Shown piece after piece: positions 55,621 to 64,000 of a stretch of 64,000 bases of DNA. Every line of letters begins with the position of its first letter. The first letter of the stretch is position 1. The notes beneath the pieces are model-generated. The model did no database searches. It was given only the letters and a program-made list of their open reading frames with translations, and had not been told where the DNA came from. Source of the stretch: Rehmannia glutinosa (lineage: Eukaryota; Streptophyta; Magnoliopsida; Lamiales; Orobanchaceae); assembly GCA_016081115.2 (NCBI GenBank), contig CM071931.1:16964317-17028316 (forward strand), in the 5' to 3' direction. Both the position numbers and the translations under genes were made by a program.

Positions 55621-56690
55621 AGAGCGGACCTTAGCTTACACCGGCCGAAAAATTGATTCTTGCTAAGGTTGTCATCAGCGGTACCCACGTACATTATGGG
55701 TTATTTTTCCTTCCAAAATAGGTTTGGAAGCGAGGCCCGACCTCGAGAATGAGACTAATATCTTTGAGGTGAGACCGTAGGGCGATCTGGGCCATTTATT
55801 TTTAATTTTGAAGGGTTTAGATTATTACGATTATTTAAAGTATTTTAAATATTTAAAACGATTCTGAGGATATTTTTCTAAATATGCATAGGGACCTATT
55901 TTTAATTAAGGATAGTTTGTAATTTTGTAGATAATCTGTAGAGGTGGATAGTGCACCGTGAATCTTGGGACGTAAATCTATCCCAAAACTAAATATACAC
56001 GTCTCTTTAACTTTTGTTAAAGAGTTTTCTCTCAAAAAAAAAACCTTCTGTCAAAGAGAGAAAAATTAAGGCATTAAAGACCGACCAAGGTTTGGAAGAG
56101 ACGAGGGAAGACATTGAAGGCAGACTCAAGATTGAAGAAAAACTCGGTAAGAACTTTGTTTTTAGATTTCGAATTTTTTATATTTAATTGTTACTAGTTT
56201 TTTTCCCTTTTTTTTCCAATTTTCTGCAACTTTTTGCATGTTCTATTAACAAAAAACTTTTCAGTGATTTTTTCATTTTCTAACATATTTGTTCAGGTTT
56301 TTGTGTATTTTTGTGTAGTGCGTAAGATTTTTTCATTTGATTTTTATATGGATTGACTGTGTATAAGGAGTTTTTTACATGGAGAGTTTTTGTTAAATTT
56401 TCTGAAACTTGTTTGAGTTCATATGTCTACCTTCTGAAAAATTAGTTTTCAAGTAGGGTTAATTTTTATGCCAATGTGTTTGTTAGTTTAGGAGTTTTTT
56501 TTTTGTGGGAGTTTCACATGCAAACGGATGGCCTTGGCAATTTTGATTTTCTTAGGTTTTTTTTTTTAACAGAACAAGGGATTAACTTAATTACCAGATT
56601 ATGTTTTTAGTATGCGTTGATTTTTTTTAGTGTATAGATACAATGTGTTTGTTGTGTATATACATGTCTTTATTTTTGAATATGGTTATA
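55621..56690 (+). other. Leader-like stretch, no gene named
   Basis: Bases 55950-56160 resemble a plant 5' UTR: CTCTCAAAAAAAAAACC, GAGAGAAAAATTAAGG and GAAGAAAAACTCGGTAAGAAC. The AACTCGGTAAGAA at 56143-56155 is a good splice donor. The following 500 bases are T-rich, as a plant intron would be, and lead to the 95-bp tandem repeat and the 57153 ORF. This could be one transcription unit of a transposon or host gene, but no coding homology supports it. Confidence 0.3.
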
Positions 56691-57106
56691 ATGTATATAT
56701 AGAATATTTTTATTGCATACTTAGTTCTGTTTTCTGTTACACGCATAGGAATATTTTTTTGTGTTGATTTTTTCAAAACAGTTATGATGTATAGATAAAA
56801 TATTTTTGTTGCATACTTAGTTACATTTTTCATTTGCACTTTAGGAATGTTTTTTTGTGTTGATTTTTTAAAACAGTTATGATGTATGTATAGAATGTTT
56901 TGGTTGCTTACTTAGTTCTGTTTTCTGTTGCAAACCTAGGAATGTTTTTTTGTGTTGATTTTTCAAAACAGTTATGATGTAGAGATAGAATGTTTTTGTT
57001 GCATATTTAGTTTTGTTTCTGTTGCATATTTAGGAATATTTTTTTGTGTTGATTTTTTAATACAGTTATGATGTATAGATAGAAAATTTTTGTTGCATAT
57101 TTAAGC
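56691..57106 (+). repeat. Tandem repeat, ~95-bp period, 4.3 copies
   Basis: Units start at 56691, 56787, 56882, 56977 and 57071 with ATGTATAGATAGAAT-like sequence, each with GCATACTTAGTTCTG and TTTTTTTGTGTTGATTTTT blocks. A more degenerate unit precedes at about 56590-56690. Confidence 0.85.
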
Positions 57107-57152
57107 AAAATAATGTGCATCATAAAAGTTTTTTGGGCGTATAGGTTCGATT

Positions 57153-57377
57153 GTGAGGCTATCGATGGCTAAGAGTAAACAAAAAAGACAACTTTCAATT
57201 GGGGGGAATGACGGTGGTCACCCGGGGGAAAGTTGTGGGGGATCGAAGCGGTTAAAGAAGGGTAAATTTGTTGCTATGACGGGGGAAAAATACTTGTTTC
57301 CGAAGCTAGAATGTAGGTCTAATCCGGGCATTTTGGTGGAGGCGATGGGTGCAAGCCCAATACATGAATCTTTATAA
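57153..57377 (+). CDS. Unrecognised 74-codon ORF after the tandem repeat
   Basis: It starts MRLSMAKSKQKRQLSIGGND and continues GGSKRLKKGKFVAMTGEKYL, then FPKLECRSNPGILVEAMGAS. The first half is Lys/Arg/Gly-rich with a nuclear-signal-like KRLKKGK. The base composition here rises sharply in G compared with its surroundings. The second half vaguely resembles N-termini of proteins carried by plant MULE-type elements (a C.P..L.EA... pattern), but I cannot name a family. The second ATG (57165) is an equally good start. It could be a first coding exon captured by a transposon or a host gene fragment. Confidence 0.3.
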   Translation: MRLSMAKSKQKRQLSIGGNDGGHPGESCGGSKRLKKGKFVAMTGEKYLFPKLECRSNPGILVEAMGASPIHESL

Positions 57378-58950
57378 CATTTAAGGCGGCAAGCCTTGTA
57401 GTCAAACATGATAAGATAACAAGCCTTGAGATCACATACATAACAATGATCCAAATCTAAATCTACCTGAAAACTAAAGTGGCTACTTGTCTGTTCAACT
57501 TAGGGGTAGTAAAATTATTTTCAGGCGTCTATCAACTCAAACATATTCTAGAAGATTCGTGTGGAAATTTCCTCTCTTCATTCTCCTTTCTCCTTTCTTT
57601 CTTTCTTCTTTCTCCCACTATCTTTGCGTTTCTTTTGTGTCCTTGATGTGTGTTTTACATGTCTCATATATGTATTAATTTTAACCTACTTTCGATTAGA
57701 TTAGATTTTGATATATGAACTTATTATTAACTTACTAACAATATGAGCTTGATTTATTACTCTAAACTAGTTAAATATCCAATTATTTATTATAAGGTCC
57801 AAACTAAACAAACTATCAATCTAATGAAAAAGTCTATTTTACTATCCATAATTTAGCAAATTAACTATCTTATTAAAAGTATTAATAAACTTCTAATTCT
57901 CCATTATTATTCCATAAAATAAACTAATAATATAATTAATAAAATTCTTATTAAGGTATAAAAATTTGGGGTCATTACAAATAGTTTTTTATTATAATTT
58001 ATAACTAAACTCATTTTGTGCCCGCTTTGTAAAAGATTTCTAGATTCATCCCTGGAGTCTGGAGACGAGAGAAGCTATTTATAGTCGGGACTTGGGTCTT
58101 AAAGAACTTGTATAAGGGATGGGCCTCGTGGGCCGACAGTTCAAGAAGTATTATACTTTTGGGCCCAATTTGATAATTAAGTCCTAACTGAATATTTAAA
58201 TAATATATCGAGATTAATTATAATTAAAAATAAAAATTACCCACATCAGTATGTATATTTATATTATATACAAATTATAATATTACTTATTTACATTATA
58301 TCATTACTAACAAAGGTCCCATATCTAATTTACTTTGAAAGAATTATATCTAAGGGCATTACTTATAATATTTTCAATTAAGATATAAAATTAATAGTGA
58401 GTAGATTGGATATCCATGAAAAAGTTGAAATGGTAAAGATCAGCTGTTTTCGTTTTTTAATCGAAACGATAACAAATAAATTCAAAATTCGAGAACAAAA
58501 TTACACTGCCAACTGGCAAATAAGCCATCTTAAATAGATATAGATGTCAAGGGGAAAGCTCTACATGAGATAAAAACAATCACTTATCGAGGGAGTAAAA
58601 TCATTAAAACTCAAAGAAAACATACAAAAAAACAACAAAACAAAATAAAATAAAGCATTTCGACCGGAGACCAAACCACCCCCGAAAGGAAGACTCGGCA
58701 CTCCGCAAGAGAGACCCATAAGTGGCAATCTGGGCACGAGCTATATCACGCACTATAAGACAGAAACTATTGACCCGCCTACGAATTTCACAAATCAACC
58801 AGGAAAACAAAGACACAAACAAGAAAAATAAAAAGAAAAATTACAACAAACCCAAACGAACAACCGAAAAACCAAAAAAAAAAAAAAAAAAAAAGGAAAA
58901 ATGGGTCCCTCCCTTCCCCCAATCCACAACCACATCCTTACACCACATAG
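57378..58950. other. Mixed intergenic stretch with possible LTR remnant
   Basis: A pyrimidine tract (57570-57625, CTCCTTTCTCCTTTC type) precedes AT-rich sequence. On the minus strand CGACTATAAATAGCTTCTCT (58070-58090) is a convincing TATA region, and TTGTAATGACCCCAAATTTT (57960-57980) resembles a gypsy LTR end, so 57950-58260 may be a minus-strand LTR fragment. At 58604-58822 the minus frame has NSFCLIVRDIARAQIATYG without a recognised family. A run of A (58873-58893) follows. Confidence 0.35.
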
Positions 58951-59370
58951 ATTTTAATTTGTCCTCCAAACTATATGAGTTTTTTACGCTGCGCACTTAA
59001 ATGTGAATGGTTCTATTTTACCCACGAATTTTGCAAATTATTTCACTTAGTATATAATTACCAAATTTACCCCTTAACTTTTATGGTTATTTTATTTTGT
59101 GATATTTGAAAGTGATATCATAGTCTATGTTTATTGATGAAATTTAATTATTATTATATATTACTCTTTGTATATTGACTAATGATGATGAGATTTTGAG
59201 AGAAAATTGATCCAAATAATTGTTCGACCGAGATGTAATTGCTATAGACAATTTTGGAAATTATCGACTAAATTCGACAATATGCAAAGTTCAGGGGGTA
59301 AAATATAACAATTCAAAGTTAAGTGGGAAAAGTAGAAAAATACGGATAGTTTAGGGGGCAAATTAAAATT
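58951..59370. mobile_element. MITE with ~90-bp inverted repeats
   Basis: The left arm ATTTTAATTTGTCCTCCAAACT pairs with the right arm (reverse complement AATTTTAATTTGCCCCCTAAACT), and the similarity continues through TCTATTTTACCC/ATATTTTACCCCC and TTTGCAAATT/TTTGCATATT. Total length about 420 bp, no coding capacity. Confidence 0.75.
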
Positions 59371-60000
59371 ACGTCATTAAAAGTTGATCATTTATTTTCT
59401 CGACCATTACCATCCCTCATGACTCATGAGTAGTTGATCATCAGCTGGATGGGTTGTTAAAAAAAAAAAAAAACAATGAGTTACCAAATACTAACAAATT
59501 AACAATTCATTAATATAGACTTTTAATTTTAGATGAAAAGTAATAGTTGATAGTGTATATATAGATATTATCTGTTATATTATATACTTATCTCAGACCA
59601 ACAACATGATAAGATTGTGCACTCAAAAAGCAATGCATGATGTTTTGAAAATATAAGGAGCTGTCTAAAAAATGGATTAACGCCGTAACTTTAAATGATG
59701 AAAGTTGCGGACTTTTTTACTAACACGTGGGCATTTAGACATTTTCATTCATCTATACATATACGATTGATCATGACTTTATTGCAAATTTATATATTTA
59801 CTATAGATGCAAGATACTTTGGTTTTTTGTCGAATCCATAAAAACAAAAATATCTACAAAACAAGGAATGAAGAAGTTATCGAGGATGATGCGAGGAAAT
59901 AATTTGGATGTTCACGAGAATAGATTTATGAACATGGAATTTCCACCTCCAGGGTATGTAAGTAGTCTACTTCATTAATAGATTAGAAAATAGGGATAAA
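59371..60000. other. AT-rich spacer, no gene named
   Basis: Poly(A) at 59459-59473. At 59869-59953 a short open stretch (MKKLSRMMRGNN...NMEFPPPG) is followed by a donor-like GTATGTAAGT (59956), which might be an exon, but no support exists beyond that. Confidence 0.3.
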
Positions 60001-60249
60001 AATTGTTAACACCCCAAACTATTAAGGTTTTACACTTTGCCATCCGAACTTTGAAAACGTTACAGTTTGCAACCTCAACTTTACAAAATTTAATTTGCAC
60101 TTTGGTTAAAATTCCATTTACCCCTGGTTTTATGAAAGTTGGTTTTGCGGGTTACCCTACGAACTTAAAGTTGTTGCACTTTGCAACATAGATGATAAAT
60201 TTTATTGTATTGTCTCCATTTACTCCTCAAGTCTTGCGATCCTCGAAAA
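60001..60249. repeat. Degenerate repeat with CGAACTT/GTTTGCAACC phrases
   Basis: CCGAACTTTGAAAACGTTACAG (60046) and ACGAACTTAAAGTTGTTGCAC (60159), each followed by TTTGCAAC, form two diverged direct copies about 113 bp apart. This vocabulary is common in small plant repeats. It abuts the caulimovirid primer-binding site. Confidence 0.4.
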
Positions 60250-60261
60250 TGGTATCAGAGC
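60250..60261 (+). promoter_or_regulatory. tRNA-Met primer-binding site of the caulimovirid remnant
   Basis: TGGTATCAGAGC, complementary to the 3' end of plant initiator tRNA-Met, the standard minus-strand primer of Caulimoviridae. It is also used by copia elements, so it is only supportive. Confidence 0.65.
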
Positions 60262-60394
60262 CTAGGTTTATTAAGAACTTTTAGTTAAATTTATTATATT
60301 TATGTAATTAACAATTGGTGAGGAGAAATTACTCCGAGAACATGGATCTGGACAATATCCAAGATGTATATCTTACAGTACTTATCGTCAAATT

Positions 60395-60625
60395 TTGACG
60401 ATGTACGCACAAGATCACCAAGACAAGATATCATATTGGCAAAATCAATATGATGAAAGAGAACGTGCAAGAGCCGATAGGAATACCTTGAGACATTGCT
60501 TAAGACAAGCGGCATATTATATGGGTTTCCTCACAGTAAACCAGATATTATATGTCGATCTGATGAATCGTCAGGAAGAAGTTCATGGAAATTCCCATCA
60601 AAATCATGATTCGATGGTAGACTAG
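60395..60625 (+). pseudogene. Small charged ORF of the caulimovirid remnant
   Basis: About 76 codons rich in Arg, Gln and Asp (MYAQDHQDKISYWQNQYDER is its recognisable part), ending in a stop at 60623-60625. Position after the primer-binding site fits the first small ORF of several caulimovirid genera, whose function is poorly known. No specific motif confirms it. Confidence 0.4.
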
Positions 60626-60693
60626 AATGGAACGAGATACTTCCGGATACATCTAAGATCTAAACAGATCTTAGATCAGAGATCCAGAAGACG

Positions 60694-60879
60694 GTGCAGA
60701 ATTATGGCAACCGCCATATTCATCTACCCGCACAAGTTCATCAGATCCAGAACCATATGGAGACGATGGTGAAATATCAGAAGGAGACTCTTGAAATCCT
60801 TCATGATATCCAGAAACGAGTCAAGAATCTGGAGGACAGACCAAGTTCATCCGGAGCTAAGAAGCGTATTGATTTTTAA
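60694..60879 (+). pseudogene. Coiled-coil ORF resembling a virion-associated protein
   Basis: Some 61 codons with heptad-like spacing (MVKYQKETLEILHDIQKRVK) and a basic tail. Caulimovirid virion-associated proteins are small coiled-coil proteins in the same map position. The stop at 60877-60879 is followed by frame-broken sequence to 61080. Confidence 0.45.
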
Positions 60880-61079
60880 CGATTACCACTATTTACACCA
60901 AAAAGGAAACTAACCAGAAGTTATACGAAAAATGACAGATGATGAAAAGCTTATCGCTACCATCAAAGGAAAATCCGTCACAAGTCAAAAGTGACGGAAA
61001 TAGAGAAAATGAATCTTAAAGATCTACATGACCTTGCGGAGTCCTTCGCAGGATTAGAAATTGTAGATTTAAAGATGAA

Positions 61080-61545
61080 TACTGAGGAGATGAAACATCT
61101 TTGATTACCTATGACCCACAAGGTAGACCAATTCCACCACCGCCACCAAGAAATCCCAATGTTGCGAGAAAGTGCGGGTTCAAATCATGGAACCCAGGAC
61201 GAGAGAATGCATCACGTTGGAGATTTCCACGAGGAATGAACTACTTACGAGAATGAGCTCGACCACCTCTTGCGGGGAACTCGACAACCTTCAGAAGGCC
61301 AAATATTTATCAGACGCCTTATAGAAGATCGCATCTCGACCGATACATCCATATGGGTTCTTTGTTAAATACGGATATCCCAGATTTTAAAAATCGAGAA
61401 GTTCTCATTGATGAATGGGCATCAGCTATGAGGATCGCAGCAGGAATCCTTGATCTTATGAAAGATTCCTTCATTTTACTCCTTGAAATGAGTCTTGAGG
61501 GATCCGTAAGGATTGCATGGGATTTGACCGAAGCAAGTATGAAAA
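61080..61545 (+). pseudogene. Coat-protein-like fragment of the caulimovirid polyprotein
   Basis: A proline-rich segment (RPIPPPPPRNPN near 61115) is followed by an open frame, 61353 onward, that includes DFKNREVLIDEWASAMRI. Hydrophobic, Trp-containing helical sequence here resembles the capsid region of caulimovirids by general character only. Frame changes occur near 61340. The frame is fused to RNase H without protease and RT between. Confidence 0.45.
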
Positions 61546-62224
61546 GTGCGGTCAAGAAGGAATTAAGCAGCTTAAAGAAGTTTGCAAAAAGCTTCCAAAA
61601 CTTACAATTCCACAGGATGAAGATGAACTGGTTCTCTACACAGATGCCAGTGATCATTGGTGGGCAGCTGTTCTTACAAAAGCCACACCAAACAGAGAAG
61701 TGCCATGTAGATATTGTAGCGGTCTATTTACAGACAATGAAGCAACTCGGTGGCATATCAATGAGAAAGAATTCTTTGCAGTCAGAAAGGCTTTCAAAAA
61801 ATGGCCTTTATTTTTACTGGCTAAAAGGTTTATCTTAAAAATTGATAATTCAAGTGTTAAAGCTTTTCTGAAAAACAAAATTGAATCAAAACCGAGGAAA
61901 AAGCTAGAATACTTAGATGGCAAGTCTGAATGTCAATATTATGATTATGATATTGTCATTATAAAATCTCATGAAAATGTTCTTCTTGATTTTCTAACAA
62001 GATATGGAGGAATTGAAGGTGATTCTATCCTCACAGCCTCAAGATATCTTGGAGACCAGGTTGAAATACTACTCCGAGAATTTGATATCCTGGTAATCAA
62101 TGCTGAGGTGGCCGGGAAATTACAAAGGAATGATTGGGACAAAGTAACCGATCGTATACGAGCATGTGTCTGGTCTCACTCTCAATTGAGAACGACATTT
62201 CAGGCCTCCTCCTCAGGCCGCTAA
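61546..62224 (+). pseudogene. Caulimovirid RNase H domain fragment
   Basis: The frame carries the family-typical RNase H core: TDASDHWWAAVL (first catalytic Asp), CRYCSGLF, WHINEKEFFAV (catalytic Glu), and LKIDNSSVKAFLKNK with the third Asp, followed by DFLTRY. These spellings separate it from Ty3/gypsy RNase H, which lacks the HWWAAVL / CRYCSGLF phrases. The upstream link is a partial RT connection (QLKEVCKKLPKL). The reading continues some 75 codons beyond the domain to TAA 62222-62224. Without RT and protease it cannot work as a viral enzyme. Confidence 0.85.
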
Positions 62225-62629
62225 TAAGCAAACGGAGCATTTAGAGCGCAGGGCTCCCCAACCTCTCTAACCTCTCTCTGCAAGCTACCTACCAACTCCA
62301 CTACACCACCCTCTCCCTCCGCTCTACCCTCCATAAGTGGAGCAACCTCCCTCTCCCTCCTTTCGACCCCTTCCCTCCTTACAGCGCCGCTCCCACCGCA
62401 CCTTCGATCGTGCTCCTGTTTGCTCCTCGTGAATTGTAATGTTTCCCTAGCAAACTCCTCGCCAAGTTTACAGGGGGCGACTAGCCAGCGGCACAGATCC
62501 TACCTCGGGGTTTCCACAACGACCCGCCTCTCTAATTCCGAAGCGCCGAAATATTCTCCTCTAATGGATCCATGATTCCTTTGCCCTATCACCTACCCCA
62601 CTCATACTCACGCCTTAAAACCCAAATGT
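62225..62629 (-). pseudogene. Start of gag of a second Tat-type element, truncated
   Basis: On the minus strand, downstream of the primer-binding site, the sequence is Arg/Glu/Gly-rich in frame with a charged helix (EVAPLMEGRAEGEGGVVELV-like, near 62310-62360, and LQREVREV near 62275). This matches the N-terminal part of Tat Gag by composition. It is cut at 62224, where the caulimovirid remnant begins. Confidence 0.45.
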
Positions 62630-62646
62630 TCCCCTGGTGGGCGCCA
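62630..62646 (-). promoter_or_regulatory. Primer-binding site of the second Tat-type element
   Basis: The minus strand reads TGGCGCCCACCAGGGGA, two bases after the LTR end (CCAATCA), the typical Tat arrangement. Confidence 0.85.
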
Positions 62647-63015
62647 CTTGATTGGTCCAAAATGAAGCGCTCAAGATCCCTAGCTTGACCTCTCTTTGCG
62701 CTTCTTCCCGCACAAGACTACGGAGGACTCCGGTGTTAGCACTCCGACGATCAAGTTAGTAAGGGTTGATTTAAAGATTTACTCAAATAAAAGACCAAAA
62801 TAATAATCTCCCAAGAAAAAAGAAGATCCCCTTGTTTCTACCTTTTACTCTTATTTATAGCCCTCCACAAGGACCTCTTGATCCACGTGTCTATTCCCTT
62901 GTGGTTCTTCTATCTGGGTGTCAGGCCATATATTCCCGACCTGCTTAATGAGTAACTAAATGTCAGACTGGCCTGTGTCCTAGTTACTTTCTGTCCCATC
63001 AAGCCGCATGATCAT

Positions 63016-63330
63016 TTAAAGCCCCGCAGGTCTTGCCTAGGATACTTTAAATGCACAGCAGGTCTTACCTAGGAAGCATTAAATGCGCAGCAGGTCTTGC
63101 CTAGTATGCATTAAATGCGGCAGTCTTAGGAAGGAAGATTAAATGCACAAATGCGGCCAGTCTTGCCTAGTATGCATTAAATGCACAGCAGGTCTTGCCT
63201 AGTGTGCATTAAATGCACAACAGGTCTTACCTAGGAAGCATTAAATGCGCAGCAGGTCTTGCCTAGTATGCATTAAATGCACAGCAGGTCTTGCCTGGGA
63301 TGCATTAAATGTGCAGCAGGTCGGTTCTGA
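63016..63330. repeat. Tandem array of a ~32-bp unit, about ten copies, in the LTR
   Basis: The unit is GCATTAAATGCACAGCAGGTC followed by TTGCCTAGTAT. The GGTCTT core recurs about every 31-34 bp from 63029 to 63318; two units near 63121-63160 are degraded. Each unit contains the palindrome-like GCATTAAATGC. Confidence 0.92.
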
Positions 63331-63539
63331 CCCTGACGAATTGTCCCTTCACACCTTTTCCGAAATAGTACTCGCCACAGCTTTAGTCAGTCCTGCTACC
63401 TCACTATGTAGTCCTTTAGAACCTCAGTAGTTCTCCTTATATTAGTACCTTCTAGGTCTGGACAGGAAGGTCTGGCATAGAACAAGATCGATCATTTTAG
63501 TCCAAGCTGAGGTTGGCACCATCCAGGTCTGTCAAGGAA

Positions 63540-63830
63540 GACCTGGAACTGGGACTGGGATGACCTGGAATTGGGCCGGATCAGGCCTTTACCTAGGTCT
63601 GGCTGGGGTTACCTGGGATTGGGGCGGACTCAGCTTCCTTACCTTCCCAGGTCGGTATAGGATGACCTGGCATTGGACCGGGTGGGGCTCTACCAGTGTC
63701 AGGATGACTGGGATTGGGGACGGATTCAAATTCTTTACCTTCCCAGTCGGTCTAGGATGACTGGAATAGGGTCGGGTCCAGCCTCTATTCGGGTCTTGCT
63801 GGGACGACCTGGAATTGGGCCGGATCAACT
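63540..63830. repeat. Tandem array of a ~49-bp unit, about six copies, in the LTR
   Basis: GACCTGGAATTGGGCCGGAT and variants recur near 63562, 63610, 63664, 63706, 63757 and 63806, alternating with CCAGGTCGGTCTAGGATGA-like phrases. Confidence 0.85.
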
Positions 63831-64000
63831 ACTCCCCTACTCCTTCAGCTAGAGCTGATTTATTTGAAGCGCAATAGATAAATCCGTCCGAGCTGAAGAG
63901 TAAATAAATTGCAATGATACTTTATTTTGAATTTTTAAAACCTTTCGATTTCCGTGCCATCAGTCTGTCCGCGCGCATTAAATGCTTGTCATTTTAAACG

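Larger units (their letters stand above)
60250..62224 (+). mobile_element. Endogenous caulimovirid (plant pararetrovirus) remnant, internally deleted
   Basis: Order on the plus strand: a tRNA-Met primer-binding site (60250-60261), a small charged ORF, a coiled-coil ORF, a coat-protein-like part and an RNase H domain of caulimovirid type. The movement, protease and RT parts are missing: the coat-like frame passes directly into RNase H near 61545. At about 2 kb it is far shorter than the 7-9 kb family genomes. It is a broken genomic fossil with stops and deletions. The genus cannot be decided by eye; florendovirus, petuvirus or badnavirus-like are options. Confidence 0.75.
62649..64000 (-). mobile_element. 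5' LTR of a second Tat-type element, running off the window
   Basis: The low end (TGATTGGTCC; minus strand GGACCAATCA) abuts the primer-binding site. The U5-like part contains on the minus strand CTTGATCGTCGGAGTGCTAAC and ACCGGAGTCCTCC (62710-62755), a phrase often found before the primer-binding site in Tat LTRs. A minus-strand TATA-like GGCTATAAATAAGAG is at 62848-62862. The U3 holds two tandem arrays (63016-63330, 63540-63830). It has no similarity to the first Tat LTR. At least 1352 bp long; the start lies beyond 64000. Confidence 0.85.

Noticed and set aside
57960..58260. Complete minus-strand LTR
   Set aside because: Only a TATA-like box and one end-like phrase are present; no partner, primer site or tract was found, so it is mentioned only as a possible remnant.
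63016..63330. Regular ~32-bp repeats looking like a CRISPR array
   Set aside because: The units are directly contiguous without unique spacers, sit in a plant LTR, and have no cas genes near.

Overview
This window is repeat-dense nuclear DNA of a flowering plant. The evidence is Ty1/copia and Ty3/gypsy elements of plant-only lineages (Sirevirus-like, Athila, Tat), a plant mobile domain (PMD) gene, an endogenous caulimovirid fragment, many short terminal-inverted-repeat elements and one intron-containing host-type gene. A eudicot, perhaps an asterid, fits the LTR styles, but the species cannot be read from the sequence. One 100-base assembly gap lies at 13703-13802. No bacterial genes, tRNA or rRNA genes, or CRISPR arrays were found. 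Family names come from recognising motifs by eye; no database search was run.

Left part (1-14400). Positions 1-3200 are the 3' end of a plus-strand Sirevirus-like copia element: the coiled-coil tail of an env-like protein, a spacer with several polypurine tracts, and a 1.3-kb LTR. An 856-bp inverted-repeat element abuts it, followed by an LTR remnant. At 5878-7254, on the minus strand, is the only convincing host gene: two coding exons plus a 5' UTR intron, with an apparent frameshift. It resembles a plant family that normally carries a U1-type zinc finger, and here it stops before the finger would begin. Downstream come short tandem repeats, MITE-like pieces, a degenerate minus-strand gypsy LTR, the gap, and one exon-like piece at 14010-14160.

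Centre (14409-52582). This is one nested cluster, all in minus orientation, and each layer is dated by its target-site duplication (TSD). Layer 1 is a 6.4-kb copia element (14409-52582, TSD ACATA). Layer 2 is a Tat-lineage gypsy element (19759-51511, TSD CTTGC) inserted in codon 3 of the copia gag. It has gag, protease, RT, RNase H and integrase on the minus strand, and a PMD gene with its own promoter-like leader on the opposite strand between pol and the 3' LTR. Layer 3 is a double Athila insertion (27903-46742, TSD TTAAT) inside the Tat RT gene. It consists of an autonomous Athila (element C, with gag, pol and an env-like ORF, and itself hit by a 5'-truncated LINE) joined head to tail to a short Athila derivative (element D, with a 204-codon gag-like ORF). 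One outer end is a C-type LTR and the other a D-type LTR, yet the pair shares a single TSD. The C/D junction carries a local duplication and microhomology.

Right part (52583-64000). Here are hAT-like and MULE-like non-autonomous elements (one with five copies of a perfect 16-bp palindrome), a 95-bp tandem repeat followed by an unrecognised 74-codon ORF, a 420-bp MITE, a deleted endogenous caulimovirid remnant (60250-62224), and the gag start, primer-binding site and 5' LTR of a second Tat-type element running off the right edge.

There is no operon-like cooperation. The functional links are the probable dependence of D on C for enzymes, and the host-derived PMD passenger gene of the Tat element.
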